64,000 nucleotides of DNA from Massilia alkalitolerans DSM 17462. GTDB lineage: Bacteria > Pseudomonadota > Gammaproteobacteria > Burkholderiales > Burkholderiaceae_D. The notes under the pieces were generated by a model. That model was not told the origin of the DNA. It saw only the letters and a list, made by a program, of their open reading frames with translations, and did not search any database. Within the stretch, counting starts at the first letter, position 1. Each line of letters begins with the position of its first letter. The translations under genes were made by a program, and so were the position numbers. The stretch covers positions 143,265-207,264 of the forward strand of contig NZ_ATYR01000002.1 in NCBI RefSeq assembly GCF_000427785.1. Reading direction: 5' to 3'. Below are positions 31,394-40,611 of the stretch, piece after piece.

Positions 31394-32263
31394 ATGAGCA
31401 CCAATGCATACCTGGTGGATGAAGCATCGACCAGCAAGTTCGTTCGCGTCAAACACGAGTGCCGCGAACTGAACATCCACTACAACGACGTCGGCAGCGG
31501 CGCGGAAACGGTGGTGATGCTGCACGGCTCCGGGCCGGGCGCGACCGGCTGGGCCAACTTCCACCGCAACATCGAACCACTGGCGCAGGCCGGCTACCGC
31601 GTGATCCTGATGGATTGCCCGGGCTGGGGCAAGAGCGAATCGATCGTGAATACCGGTTCGCGCTCGGAGCTGAACGCGGCCTTCCTGAAGGCGCTGCTCG
31701 ACGCGCTGGCGCTCGAACGGGTGCACATCGTCGGCAACTCGATGGGGGGACACAGTGCGGTGGCCTTCGCGCTCGCTCACCCGGAACGCATCGGCAAGCT
31801 GATCCTGATGGGCGGCGGAACGGGCGGCCCGAGCCTGTATGCACCGATGCCGACCGAAGGCATCAAGCAGCTCAACGCCGTCTACCGCGAGCCGAGCATC
31901 GAGAACCTGAAGCGCCTGATGAACGTGTTCGTGTACGACGCCAGCGCGATCACCGACGCGCTGATGGAGCAGCGCCTGGCCAACATCCTGTCGCGTCGCG
32001 ACCACCTGGAGAACTTCCTGGCAAGCCTGGCGGCGAACCCGAAACAGTTCACCGACTACGGCCCGCGTCTGGGGGAAATCAAGGCCCGGACCCTGGTGAT
32101 CTGGGGCCGCGACGACCGCTTCGTGGCCATGGACACCGGACTCAAACTGATCGCCGGCATCCCGGACGCACAGCTGCACGTCTTCAACCGCTGCGGCCAC
32201 TGGGTCCAGTGGGAACATGCGGATGCGTTCAACCGCATGGTGCTCGACTTCCTGGCACATTAA
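31394..32263 (+). CDS. mhpC: 2-hydroxy-6-oxonona-2,4-dienedioate hydrolase
   Basis: 289 residues, an alpha/beta hydrolase of the meta-cleavage-product group: [15 protein letters not shown], nucleophile [14 protein letters not shown], catalytic Asp in [11 protein letters not shown] and His in RCGHWVQWE. It cuts the ring-fission product to succinate (or fumarate from the cinnamate branch) and 2-hydroxypentadienoate. Placed last in the cluster, unlike E. coli where mhpC follows mhpB. A strong hairpin lies right after the stop. Confidence 0.94.
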   Translation: MSTNAYLVDEASTSKFVRVKHECRELNIHYNDVGSGAETVVMLHGSGPGATGWANFHRNIEPLAQAGYRVILMDCPGWGKSESIVNTGSRSELNAAFLKALLDALALERVHIVGNSMGGHSAVAFALAHPERIGKLILMGGGTGGPSLYAPMPTEGIKQLNAVYREPSIENLKRLMNVFVYDASAITDALMEQRLANILSRRDHLENFLASLAANPKQFTDYGPRLGEIKARTLVIWGRDDRFVAMDTGLKLIAGIPDAQLHVFNRCGHWVQWEHADAFNRMVLDFLAH

Positions 32264-32264
32264 A

Positions 32265-32290
32265 CAGGCGCCGCCTGGAGGCGGCGCCTG
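32265..32290 (+). terminator. Strong GC hairpin between mhpC and the convergent hydrolase
   Basis: CAGGCGCCGCC (32265-32275), loop TGGA, GGCGGCGCCTG (32280-32290), a perfect 11-bp stem placed between convergent stop codons. There is no long T tract, so it may terminate weakly or act as an mRNA 3' stabiliser. Confidence 0.65.
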
Positions 32291-32295
32291 CCGTT

Positions 32296-34188
32296 TCACT
32301 GCACCACCGGCAGCTCGATGTAGCTCTGGTTGGCGGCGTCGTGGTGCACCGCATTGTCCGCCACCACCCCGGTCTTCTCGCTCTCGTTCGGCCCACCGGT
32401 GTTCAGATTGCGCACGAATTTCGGGAAGTTGGACGAGGTGACTTCGACCCGGATGCGGTGTCCGGCGCCGAACTGGATCGCGGTGGCGATCGGGGTCGGG
32501 CGGATGGTCACGACTTCACCCGGCGTGAGCATCTCGGGCTTGTCGAAACCGTTGCGGTAGCGCGCGCGGAAGATGGTGTCGCCGATGATCCAGGCAGTGC
32601 CGTCCGGCGCCACGTCGACCAGTTTGACGGCGAAGTCGGTGTCCTTCGCGCTCGACGAGACCTTCAGCACCGCATCCACGAAACCGGCCACGCTGACGGC
32701 TTTCGGCAGCGGGTCGCTGGTGTAGACCAGCACGTCGCTGCGCGCCTCGACGGGACGCTGGTCGAAGGCGCCGGGCACCACGATGCCGCCATTGCAGCAG
32801 TCGCCACCCCCGATGGTCTGTACCGGGTTCATCGGGTCGTAGCGGTAGCGGTCAGCAAGCTCGCCCGCGCCAGGCGCCTGCGGCAGCAGGCGGCCATCGC
32901 CGTACAGCGAATTCGCACGGCCACCGGAGCGCAGGTACAGGCGCATCGGCTTGGCCTTCTCCGGCGGCCAGGTGCCCGCGCTCTGCCAGCGGTTGGCGCC
33001 CATCTCGAAATAGCGCACGTGCGGCGTATTCGCGGGGAAGGCCTTGGTGTCGCCCTTCAGCCACCGGTCGAACCAGCCGTAGATGGCGCCGTCGACGTCG
33101 AAACTGGTATCGCCCATATTGCGCTCGCCGATGGTGTTGTTCGGACCGAGACGGGAGAAGGCGCAATGCACATTCGGCGCCACCACCGCGTACTGGTTGG
33201 CGCTGGCTTCCTTGTCGGTGCCGGCCGCGGCGGCGTGCTTGAACAGCTCGAGGTTGGGGCCGATCGAGACGTCGTACCAGCTGTTGAACCACAGCGCCGG
33301 CACGCCCCAGCCCATGCCTTCGTGGTACAGGCCGCCTTTTTGCCAGGCCGGGTCGCTTGGCGTGCGCTTGATCAGTTCTTCAAAGGTGCCGGCCGGCTCG
33401 CCCAGCGAGCTCAGCAGCTGGTCGACCGGCAGGTGCTTGATCTGCTTGTTCCAGTCGACCTGCGGCTTGGCCGGGTTCAGGTCGTTGTAGGCCTCGACGC
33501 GGGCACGCAGCTTGTCGTCGGCAATCGCCGGCAGCTGGGCGCGCAGCGGATTGTCGACGCCGTATAGCCAGACGAAGAACAGGTTGCGCGGCACGCCGCC
33601 GGTGTACCAGTTGCCTTGCTCCTGGAAGCGGCCGACCTTGCCGATGCCGGCGCCGGACGCCATCGGCACCATGGCCGCGTGCGCCGGGTGGTTCAGGCCG
33701 GCCAGGGCCAGCTGCCACTCGGCCGAGGACGAGCAGCCGAGCGTGCCGACCTTGCCGTTCGACCAGTCCTGCCTGGCGATCCAGCTCAGGGTGTCGTAGC
33801 CGTCGTTCTGCGGATTGCCCAGGATTTCCCAGTTGCCGCCCGAGAAGTAGCGGCCGCGCTCGTTCTGCACGATGAAGGTGTAGCCGCGCTTGACCGATTC
33901 GAGCACGTAGCGCTGGGTCGAGCCTTTCAGCTTGCCCTCGTTGTAGGGCGTCTTCCACAGGATGGCGGGCAGCTTGCCGCTGGCGTTCTTCGGCATGTAG
34001 ATGTCGGTCGACAGGCCAACGCCGTCGCGCATCGGCACCATCACGCTCAGGCGCGAGGTGGCGATCAGCGCCAATTCCTTTTCCAGGGCTTCCTGGCTGT
34101 ACTTGCTGTAGTCCTGCGCCGCAACGACGACGTGGGCGTCGGCCGCGAACAGGGCGAGTGCGACGAAACTGGCGACAATCTTCTTCAA
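32296..34188 (-). CDS. CocE/NonD-family secreted hydrolase (X-Pro dipeptidyl-peptidase S15 fold)
   Basis: 630 residues. A signal peptide (KKIVASFVALALFAADAHVVVA) indicates export. The S15 alpha/beta hydrolase core has VMVPMRDGVGLSTDIY, FIVQNERGRYFSGG and the nucleophile GTLGCSSSAEWQ; the C-terminal galactose-binding-like jelly roll contains FGAGHRIRVEVTSSNFP. Members are serine esterases, glutaryl-7-ACA acylases or Xaa-Pro peptidases; the substrate here is unknown. Convergent with the aromatic cluster and not part of it. Confidence 0.85.
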   Translation of the reverse strand: MKKIVASFVALALFAADAHVVVAAQDYSKYSQEALEKELALIATSRLSVMVPMRDGVGLSTDIYMPKNASGKLPAILWKTPYNEGKLKGSTQRYVLESVKRGYTFIVQNERGRYFSGGNWEILGNPQNDGYDTLSWIARQDWSNGKVGTLGCSSSAEWQLALAGLNHPAHAAMVPMASGAGIGKVGRFQEQGNWYTGGVPRNLFFVWLYGVDNPLRAQLPAIADDKLRARVEAYNDLNPAKPQVDWNKQIKHLPVDQLLSSLGEPAGTFEELIKRTPSDPAWQKGGLYHEGMGWGVPALWFNSWYDVSIGPNLELFKHAAAAGTDKEASANQYAVVAPNVHCAFSRLGPNNTIGERNMGDTSFDVDGAIYGWFDRWLKGDTKAFPANTPHVRYFEMGANRWQSAGTWPPEKAKPMRLYLRSGGRANSLYGDGRLLPQAPGAGELADRYRYDPMNPVQTIGGGDCCNGGIVVPGAFDQRPVEARSDVLVYTSDPLPKAVSVAGFVDAVLKVSSSAKDTDFAVKLVDVAPDGTAWIIGDTIFRARYRNGFDKPEMLTPGEVVTIRPTPIATAIQFGAGHRIRVEVTSSNFPKFVRNLNTGGPNESEKTGVVADNAVHHDAANQSYIELPVVQ

Positions 34189-34371
34189 GCTGACTCCTTC
34201 GGCTCATGAATGAGGAATGGCCGGGCCGCGTTTGGCGGGCCGGACAAGCACATGGAATGATGGCTCCACTGGAGTAATACTTTATCAACAGTCCAGCTGT
34301 TGAGCTAGCGCAACATGACAAAATGACTCGGCAGTCATGAAACCCGTGCGCGCTGTGGCTTTATCGCGTCT

Positions 34372-35745
34372 TTACGCCGCCGGGGCGATCGTGGCGCCTG
34401 CCAGCTTGCGCTGGCGCAGCCAGTAGCCCAGCGCCAGCAGGGCCAGCCAGGCCGGGATCATCCACACGGACAGCTGCAGGCCCGGCGTCAGGTACATCAC
34501 CACGATGATACCGGCCAGGAAGGCCAGGCACAGGTAGTTGGTGAGCGGGAACCAGGGGCTGCGGAAGGCGGTCGCCTGGCCCGCCGCCTGTTTGGCGCGG
34601 CGGAAGCGCAGGTGGCTCCAGCAGACCATGCCCCAGTTGATGACCAGCGCCGCCACGGCCAGGCCCATCAGCATGCCGAAGGCGTCGCGCGGCAGGAAAT
34701 AGTTGACGCAGATGCAGATGGCGGTGGCCACCGCCGACACGCCCAGGGCGGCCAGCGGCACGCCGCGCTTGCTGACCTTGAGCAGGGCGCGCGGCGCGTT
34801 GCCCTGTTCGGCCAGGCCGAACAGCATGCGGCTGTTGGCATAGGTGCAGCCGTTGTAGACGGACAGGGCGGCCGTCAGCACCACCAGGTTGAGGATGTTG
34901 GCCACGGCATTGCTGTCCAGCGCGGCGAAGATCAGCACGAAAGGGCTGCCGCCGGTGACCACCTTCTGCCACGGGTACAGCATCAAGAGCACGGCCAGCG
35001 CGCCGACATAGAAGATGGCGATGCGCCAGATGGCCTGGTTGATGGCGCGCGGGATGGTGCGGCCCGGGTTGTCGGCTTCGGCCGCGGTGATGCCGATCAT
35101 TTCCAGGCCGCCGAAGGAGAACATGATGACCGCCATCGACAGCGCCAGGCCGGCGAAGCCGTTCGGGAAGAAGCCGCCGTGCTGCCACAGGTTGGCCACG
35201 CCGGCCTGGGGACCGGCCGTATCGCTGATCAGGAGGTACAGGCCGAACACGATCATGCCGACCACGGCCGCCACCTTGATGATGGAAAACCAGAATTCCA
35301 GCTCGCCGAAGGTTTTCACGTTGAGCAGGCTGAGGGAATTGACGAGCACGAAGAAGGCGAGCGCCGAGACCCAGGTCGGGATGTCCGGGAACCAGTACTG
35401 GACGTAGATGCCGAGCGCGGACAGCTCGGCCATGCTGACGAGGATGTACATCACCCAGTAGTTCCATCCGGAGACGAAGCCGGCCATCGGGCTGCCGTAC
35501 TTGCTGGCGAAATAGCCGAATGAACCGGCGACCGGCTCGTCGACGATCATTTCGCCGAGCTGGCGCATGATGAGGAAGGCGACCAGGCCGGCGATCGCAT
35601 AGCCGAGCAGGGCGGAGGGACCGGCTTGCTGGATGGTCTGGGCCACGCCCAGGAACAGGCCGGTGCCAATGGCGCCGCCGAGGGCGATCAGCTGGATGTG
35701 GCGGTTCTTTAAGCCACGTTTGAGTTCATGCTTGGCGGTGTTCAT
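34372..35745 (-). CDS. aroP: Aromatic amino acid permease (AroP-like, APC superfamily)
   Basis: 457 residues with about twelve membrane helices. Start and middle follow AroP/PheP closely: LKRGLKNRHIQLIALGGAIG, TGLFLG, IMRQLGEMIVDEPVAGSF, FSFGGLEMIGITAAEADNP and LTAALSVYNGCTYANSRM. It would import phenylalanine, tyrosine and tryptophan with protons. This fits the tyrosine catabolic genes 11 kb away, although the genes are not linked in an operon. Specificity among AroP, PheP and proline/GABA permeases is inferred from resemblance only. Confidence 0.8.
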   Translation of the reverse strand: MNTAKHELKRGLKNRHIQLIALGGAIGTGLFLGVAQTIQQAGPSALLGYAIAGLVAFLIMRQLGEMIVDEPVAGSFGYFASKYGSPMAGFVSGWNYWVMYILVSMAELSALGIYVQYWFPDIPTWVSALAFFVLVNSLSLLNVKTFGELEFWFSIIKVAAVVGMIVFGLYLLISDTAGPQAGVANLWQHGGFFPNGFAGLALSMAVIMFSFGGLEMIGITAAEADNPGRTIPRAINQAIWRIAIFYVGALAVLLMLYPWQKVVTGGSPFVLIFAALDSNAVANILNLVVLTAALSVYNGCTYANSRMLFGLAEQGNAPRALLKVSKRGVPLAALGVSAVATAICICVNYFLPRDAFGMLMGLAVAALVINWGMVCWSHLRFRRAKQAAGQATAFRSPWFPLTNYLCLAFLAGIIVVMYLTPGLQLSVWMIPAWLALLALGYWLRQRKLAGATIAPAA

Positions 35746-35851
35746 CGTCGGCCTTAAGCGAAAGTTGCCTTAAAGCCAGCGATTCTACTGCAAGCAGGGC
35801 CGCCATGGACGGTGCGCCACCCGAAACTTGATTGGCACCCGTCCAGGTGGA

Positions 35852-35959
35852 TCAGAAGCGGCGGTAGCCGCGGCGTCCCATCGGATAGCGTTGCGCCATC
35901 TTGCCGCCGAATTTTTTCCAGAGCAGGCCTGCAATGGCCATCATGATCATCTTGCGCAT
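35852..35959 (-). CDS. 35-residue basic mini-protein
   Basis: ATG 35959 is preceded on the minus strand by GGAGAATCGCC, a good ribosome-binding site. The product begins MRKMIMMAIAGLLWKKFGG, a short hydrophobic stretch, and ends with an Arg/Tyr-rich tail (RRGYRRF). It is strongly cationic and could associate with membrane or nucleic acid. Codon usage is ordinary for the region. No family was recognised; the gene stands alone in a 330-base gap between the permease and a membrane-protein gene. Confidence 0.5.
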   Translation of the reverse strand: MRKMIMMAIAGLLWKKFGGKMAQRYPMGRRGYRRF

Positions 35960-36071
35960 GGCGATTCTCCAATCGATAAAAGTGGACGGGCCACGGTGTG
36001 GCGTGGCGACGGAAACAGCTTAGCAAAAGGACGGTTCAGGCGGCGCGAGCCTCGGTAACTGGGATAGAGTC

Positions 36072-36437
36072 TCAACCCGGCATCAGGAAAAAGGCGATGA
36101 CACCTGCCACGCTGGCCCCCAGCATCATCAGCAAAAAGCCCGACATGCGCGCCAGCGACACCAGGCGATTGCCGCGGGAACGGCTGCGCAGCAGGTAGAG
36201 CGGAATCCCGATCGGCGCCATCGCCACCACGGCCGTGCTCATCCAGCGTGGGCGCCGGTACAGCCGCGCCTCGCTGTCCAGGCGATACCAGTAATAGGGC
36301 AGGAAGCTCAGCAGGAAGGCCGAGAGCAACATCCACCACACGGGCATGTGTACGTGGGATGCGGCGTACAGGGCGTCGGACATGCCGCAGGCAAACATGA
36401 GCGCCAGCAGCGCCCACAGGATATTCTTGGGAGTCAT
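36072..36437 (-). CDS. Hypothetical inner-membrane protein
   Basis: 121 residues from ATG 36437 (MTPKNILWALLALMF). Four hydrophobic segments can be seen: residues 6-24, a helix pair around WWMLLSAFLLSFLPYYWY, a third near AVVAMAPIGIPLYLL, and a C-terminal helix (GFLLMMLGASVAGVIAFFL). The loop SEARLYRRPRW is basic. The open frame extends upstream to 36533, but the extra residues look random. No known function. Confidence 0.65.
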   Translation of the reverse strand: MTPKNILWALLALMFACGMSDALYAASHVHMPVWWMLLSAFLLSFLPYYWYRLDSEARLYRRPRWMSTAVVAMAPIGIPLYLLRSRSRGNRLVSLARMSGFLLMMLGASVAGVIAFFLMPG

Positions 36438-36536
36438 TGCATTGAATGTGAAGCGAGGCGGCGAGAATACCACCGGCAACTGGTCGCGAAATTCAACAAA
36501 AATCACGGACGTGCGGAAATATGCACCCGTCATGAT

Positions 36537-37697
36537 CTATTTCGCAGGCTTGCTGCCAAGGGGGCGCTCGCGCGGCGGCAGCGTAAACACGTCCGCCACC
36601 AGGGTGCTGTCGCCGATCTGGCGGCTGGGCGAGGCTGAATCGTGCACCACCAGCAGCGTGTCGCGCCCATCCTTGTCGACCGCGAACAGCGCGATGCCCT
36701 CGGGGTGATCGACCCCATGGCCGAAAGGCAGCTCCAGCACCCGTTCGAGCTCGTCCGCCGCCACCACGCATTCCTTGCCTGGCTGGGCCGCGCCGCGCCA
36801 GCGGAACAGGGTGACCGGCCCGTCCAGGTCCATGGTCGGCCCGGCCAGTACCAGGATGTCCTTGCCGTGGACGCACAGGTCGCGGATGCCGAGCCCGCCC
36901 AGGTCGAGGAAGTGCTTGCGGTACAGGCGCTCCTCGTCGTCCACCGGCGCCAGGCGCAAGCGGCCCGGCTGCTCGTCCTCGACGAGCGCCACTTCCACCA
37001 CCAGCGCCCAGCCGCGCAGCACCGGCCCGCGCAGGCCGAGCAGCAGATGCTTGCCGGCCACGGCCAGGCCCTCGATGTCGAAACCGTTGTCCTTGCCGGG
37101 AATGGACAGGAAGGGACCGAGGTGCTCGTCCTGCCGCAGCAGGGCGGTCAGTTCGTTGCCTTGCTGGTCGCCGCGCAGCATCGCGGCAGTGCGCAGCTTG
37201 CCCTTGTGGGCGCTTTCCCTTTCCAGGGTATAGCCGTCGCCGTCCTTGCACACCGGGATGCGCGCCAGCAGGTAGCGGTTGGCATCCAGGCTGACGCTGG
37301 CGAGGCGCTTGTGCGCCTTCCTGACGCCGTCGCCGTCCTTCGGCTGCTTGCGCCGCAGGCTGTGCGAGCCGGCCAGCCACAGGTACTTGCCGTCGCAGGC
37401 CAGGCCCTCGATGTCGGCCTCGTTGATGTCGTCCTCGGTGTCGCCATGCGCCGGCAGCGGCAGCTCGAGGTAGTCGTGCAGCGCGTACTGGCGATGGTCG
37501 CGCGTAAAACTGCTGCGGCCGGTGCTGTCGACCTCGCACACGGTCAGGCGTTCGAGGCTGACCGATTCGTCGTTGGCGAGCCAGAGCGAGCTGCCCATGC
37601 GCAGGGCCACGGACAGGCCGTCGCGCAGTTCCTTGCCGTAGCAAAGCTCGTCGCGCTCAGGATGGAATTCGAGGAGGACGATGTTGGTCGGGTGCAT
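36537..37697 (-). CDS. DUF3616-family protein
   Basis: 386 residues from ATG 37697 (MHPTNIVLLEFHPE); an upstream ATG at 37745 is less likely. The sequence shows repeated blade-like units such as IEGLACDGKYLWLAGSHSLRRK, FDIEGLAVAGKHLLLGLRGPVL and IRDLCVHGKDILVLAGPTMD, consistent with the beta-propeller-like DUF3616 family. No signal peptide or catalytic motif is visible. Function unknown. Confidence 0.78.
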   Translation of the reverse strand: MHPTNIVLLEFHPERDELCYGKELRDGLSVALRMGSSLWLANDESVSLERLTVCEVDSTGRSSFTRDHRQYALHDYLELPLPAHGDTEDDINEADIEGLACDGKYLWLAGSHSLRRKQPKDGDGVRKAHKRLASVSLDANRYLLARIPVCKDGDGYTLERESAHKGKLRTAAMLRGDQQGNELTALLRQDEHLGPFLSIPGKDNGFDIEGLAVAGKHLLLGLRGPVLRGWALVVEVALVEDEQPGRLRLAPVDDEERLYRKHFLDLGGLGIRDLCVHGKDILVLAGPTMDLDGPVTLFRWRGAAQPGKECVVAADELERVLELPFGHGVDHPEGIALFAVDKDGRDTLLVVHDSASPSRQIGDSTLVADVFTLPPRERPLGSKPAK

Positions 37698-37787
37698 GCT
37701 GGGTTCCTGGCGGCCGTGTACGACATTGCGGGGGAAAGATAGCATGGGCCCGTCGGGCCCGGCGCTCAGCAGTGCGTCGAGCCTGGC

Positions 37788-38771
37788 CTAGCGCCCCGGG
37801 TTCGGACGGACGGCCGCGGCGCGCGGCCCGCGCGTCACCAGCAGCACCCCGCCGCACACCAGCACCAGCGCGACGAGATTGGTCCAGGTGAGGACGTCCT
37901 CGTGCAGCCAGATGCCGGACAGGGCGGCGCCGAACAGGGGCACCAGGAAAGCGAACATGCTGATCAGCCCGACCGGATTGTGCTTGAGCAGCAGGCTCCA
38001 CAGGGTGAAGGCCACCGCCGACAGCGCGGCCAGGTAGACCAGCAACAGTCCCGACACCAGGTCAAGCCGTCCCAGGCTGCCGCCCGTTGCGTAGCCGGCG
38101 GCCAGCAGGACCAGCCCGCCGATCGCCAACTGCCAGGCCGTCATCGTCATCGCATCCATGCGCTGCGAGACGCGCTTGCCATAGATCGATGCGGCCGACA
38201 GCACGAAGGCGGCGAGCACGATGAAGCCCTCTCCCTGCAGGCTGACGCCGCTCCCCAGCAGGCTGGCGTCGGCATTCACGGCCAGCACGCCGGCCAGGCC
38301 CAGCGCGCAACCGGCGCCCTTGCGCGCCGACAGGCGGTCGTCCTTGTAGAGGAAATGCGCCAGCAGGACACTGAAGAAGGTGGTGGTAGCGTTCAGGATC
38401 GACGCCCGCACGCCGGTGGTGTAGGCCAGTCCGATGTAGAAGAACACGTACTGCAGGCTGGTCTGGGCCACACCCAGCACGAAAACCTGGCGCAACTGGT
38501 CGCGGGGTGGAACGGGGAACTTCTTTTGCAGCAGCCAGGCGGCGAGCGCCACGCCGATCCCGGCCAGCAGGAAGCGGTAGCCGGCGTAGACCAGCTTGGA
38601 CGGGATGTCCTGCTGCGTGATGCCCAGCAGGGCATAGCCGGTCTTGATTGCCGGGTAGGAGCTGCCCCACAACAGGCAGCACAGGGTTGCCAGGGCAACG
38701 ACCACGAGGGGACGGGAAAAGAATGGGGGCTCAGGCTGCGCTGCGCGGCCGATGGATGAAGCGGGGAACAT
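37788..38771 (-). CDS. EamA-family (drug/metabolite) transporter
   Basis: 327 residues with ten predicted helices in two five-helix repeats, the EamA/RhaT layout. Marks include LLWGSSYPAIKTGYALLG at the first helix, TGVRASILNATTTFFSVLLAHF closing the first repeat, and GLISMFAFLVPLFGAALSGIWL in the second. Members export amino acids or other metabolites. No operon partner suggests the substrate. Confidence 0.88.
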   Translation of the reverse strand: MFPASSIGRAAQPEPPFFSRPLVVVALATLCCLLWGSSYPAIKTGYALLGITQQDIPSKLVYAGYRFLLAGIGVALAAWLLQKKFPVPPRDQLRQVFVLGVAQTSLQYVFFYIGLAYTTGVRASILNATTTFFSVLLAHFLYKDDRLSARKGAGCALGLAGVLAVNADASLLGSGVSLQGEGFIVLAAFVLSAASIYGKRVSQRMDAMTMTAWQLAIGGLVLLAAGYATGGSLGRLDLVSGLLLVYLAALSAVAFTLWSLLLKHNPVGLISMFAFLVPLFGAALSGIWLHEDVLTWTNLVALVLVCGGVLLVTRGPRAAAVRPNPGR

Positions 38772-38878
38772 GCGATGATCGGTCCTGTCTGAATGTCATC
38801 GGACATCATACAACATACGGCCGAGCCGTGTTGGAAGGACGGCAATGTGGCCCGTACGCACTACAGGCGCAGGGCAGA

Positions 38879-39898
38879 TCAGCGCAGGTAGGCGGCCACG
38901 TTCCCGGCGATCCGCCTGGTCTCGGCCTCGGTCAGCGGCAGCGCGCGGAATGCCGCCCAGGCTTCGCGCGGCTTCATATTGGTCGGCGTGGCCGCATCCG
39001 AGCCGTACAGGACCTTGTCGACCCCCACCTGGCGGATGCGCTCGACCATTTCGCGCGCATGCGCCTGGCTCATGTCGGGCGTGGCGATCGAGGCCACGTC
39101 GAAGTAGAGATTGCGCGTGTTCGGTTCCTTGCGCGCGGCCGCCTCGGCGAACACGCGCATCACCTCGTTGGCCGACGGATCCTCGTAGCCGGGACCGCTG
39201 CCCGCGAAGTGCGCCACCTGCACCATGGTTTGCGTGGCCTCGGGCATGAGCTGATCGAGGAAGGCGCGCGCCTGCGCTTCGCCATAGGGGCGCTTCAGCG
39301 AGATCGAGGCGCGCATGTGGACCGCGATCGCCATGCGGTGCCGGTTGGCGGCGCGGAATACTTCCTTCAGGCGCGCGACGTGCTCGGGCTTGTCCAGCTG
39401 GATGTCGGAATTCCCGAAGTGCATCTTGATCCCGGTGCGCAGTTGCGGGTGCGCCGCGCAGCGCTCCAGTTCGGCCAGCGCATAGTCCTTCAGCGGATTG
39501 AAGCCGCAGAAGGCGCGCAGGCGCTCCGGATACTTTGCCACCTGGGCGGCGGTCCAGTCGTTCTCCGCCTTCACTTTGGCGTATTCGTCCTCGACCACGC
39601 GCGAGGGGCGCCCGTACATATAGGCCGTTGACATCACGGCAGCGCGGCGGATGCCGGCCTCGTCCAGCAGGGCGATCAGTTCAGTCACCGGGATTTCGCG
39701 CAGCGCGTCGGGCCCCGGTTTCGGGGCGATGAAGGCGATGATGCCGGGGCTGAACAGGTGCTGGTGGTGGTCGGCGGCGGCGACGATGATGGCGGCTGGT
39801 GCGGCCGGGGCTGCCGTGGCTTGACCCGCGAATGCGGCTGCCGGCAGGGCGAGCAGCAGGGCGGCGCCGAGGCGCAGCTTGGCGGACAGGCGGGGCAT
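38879..39898 (-). CDS. Secreted amidohydrolase-2 family protein
   Basis: 339 residues from ATG 39898. A signal peptide (LRLGAALLLALPAAAFAGQA) precedes an amidohydrolase_2 TIM barrel with the metal motif in ADHHQHLFSP, GIKMHFGNSDIQ, IAVHMRAS, VQVAHFAGSGPGYEDP and the final LYGSDAATPTN. Relatives include metal-dependent decarboxylases and lactonases of aromatic acid pathways, but periplasmic members are poorly known. Single gene; the 262-base gap upstream holds nothing I can assign except a hairpin near 40135. Confidence 0.83.
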   Translation of the reverse strand: MPRLSAKLRLGAALLLALPAAAFAGQATAAPAAPAAIIVAAADHHQHLFSPGIIAFIAPKPGPDALREIPVTELIALLDEAGIRRAAVMSTAYMYGRPSRVVEDEYAKVKAENDWTAAQVAKYPERLRAFCGFNPLKDYALAELERCAAHPQLRTGIKMHFGNSDIQLDKPEHVARLKEVFRAANRHRMAIAVHMRASISLKRPYGEAQARAFLDQLMPEATQTMVQVAHFAGSGPGYEDPSANEVMRVFAEAAARKEPNTRNLYFDVASIATPDMSQAHAREMVERIRQVGVDKVLYGSDAATPTNMKPREAWAAFRALPLTEAETRRIAGNVAAYLR

Positions 39899-40134
39899 GG
39901 CGAGACCTTTGGCGGGAGAACGATCCTCCAGACTAGCCGCGGCGGATCGCGCTGTCCACGAAAAATGGATACATATGCCGCCGCTGCCCTCGGGGTGCTC
40001 AGGCACTGCGAGATCGGTGCCCTGGTGGGCTGGTGGACAGCGCCATGCCGGAAATCTGTGGCCGTTCTCCCTGCGCCTTCGCGGGTGCAGCGTCACGGCC
40101 TGCATGCAGTGTAGATAACCGACCGTTTCAGGTC

Positions 40135-40154
40135 TTCCCCCATGGCTGGGGGAA
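40135..40154 (-). terminator. Perfect 8-bp stem-loop after yjbQ
   Basis: TTCCCCCA, loop of four, TGGGGGAA, beginning seven bases after the yjbQ stop. No T tract follows on the minus strand, so termination is uncertain. Confidence 0.45.
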
Positions 40155-40160
40155 ATCCAC

Positions 40161-40571
40161 TCAGAGGACGGTGACCACGACCCGCCGGCGGTGCGGCGCG
40201 CTGCGGTGTTCGTACAGGTAGATGCCTTGCCAGGCGCCGAGCAGCAGGCGACCGCCACCGACCGGCACGCTCAAGCCGGAACCCGTCAGCATGTTGCGCA
40301 CATGGGCCGCCATGTCGTCCGGGCCTTCGGCATCGTGGCGGTAGGCCGGATCGCCGTCGGGGGCGAGTCGTTGCAATACGGTTTCGAGGTCGCGCCGCAC
40401 GTCGGGGTCGGCATTCTCGGTGATGAGGAGCGAGCAGCTGGTGTGCTGCACGAAAACCTGGGCCAGGCCGCATTGGATATGCGAGGCGCGCACCACGTCG
40501 GCGACCGCCTCGGTGATGTCGCGGGTGCCGCGACCTGGTGTGTGGATGTCGAGGATGCTCTGGTGCGCCAC
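40161..40571 (-). CDS. yjbQ: YjbQ/UPF0047 family protein (secondary thiamine-phosphate synthase)
   Basis: 136 residues. Diagnostic blocks are FVQHTSCSLLITENADPDVRRDL, AYRHDAEGPDDMAAHVRNML and WQGIYLYEHRSAPHRRRVV. E. coli YjbQ has weak thiamine-phosphate synthase activity that can rescue thiE mutants; the physiological role of the family remains unclear. Single gene on the minus strand. Confidence 0.92.
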   Translation of the reverse strand: MAHQSILDIHTPGRGTRDITEAVADVVRASHIQCGLAQVFVQHTSCSLLITENADPDVRRDLETVLQRLAPDGDPAYRHDAEGPDDMAAHVRNMLTGSGLSVPVGGGRLLLGAWQGIYLYEHRSAPHRRRVVVTVL

Positions 40572-40611
40572 GCTGTGCTCCGGGTCTGGTTCGGGGCACA
40601 GCTTAGCAGAA

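Noticed and set aside
22194..32263. Biphenyl/benzene dioxygenase (bph) assignment for the ring-hydroxylating cluster
   Set aside because: The alpha subunit reads like HcaE over its full length, the extradiol enzyme is MhpB type rather than BphC type, and the hydrolase, hydratase, aldolase and dehydrogenase fit Mhp.
40093..40599. Alternative 168-codon frame over yjbQ
   Set aside because: Proline/arginine-rich shadow; the 136-codon frame carries all YjbQ motifs.
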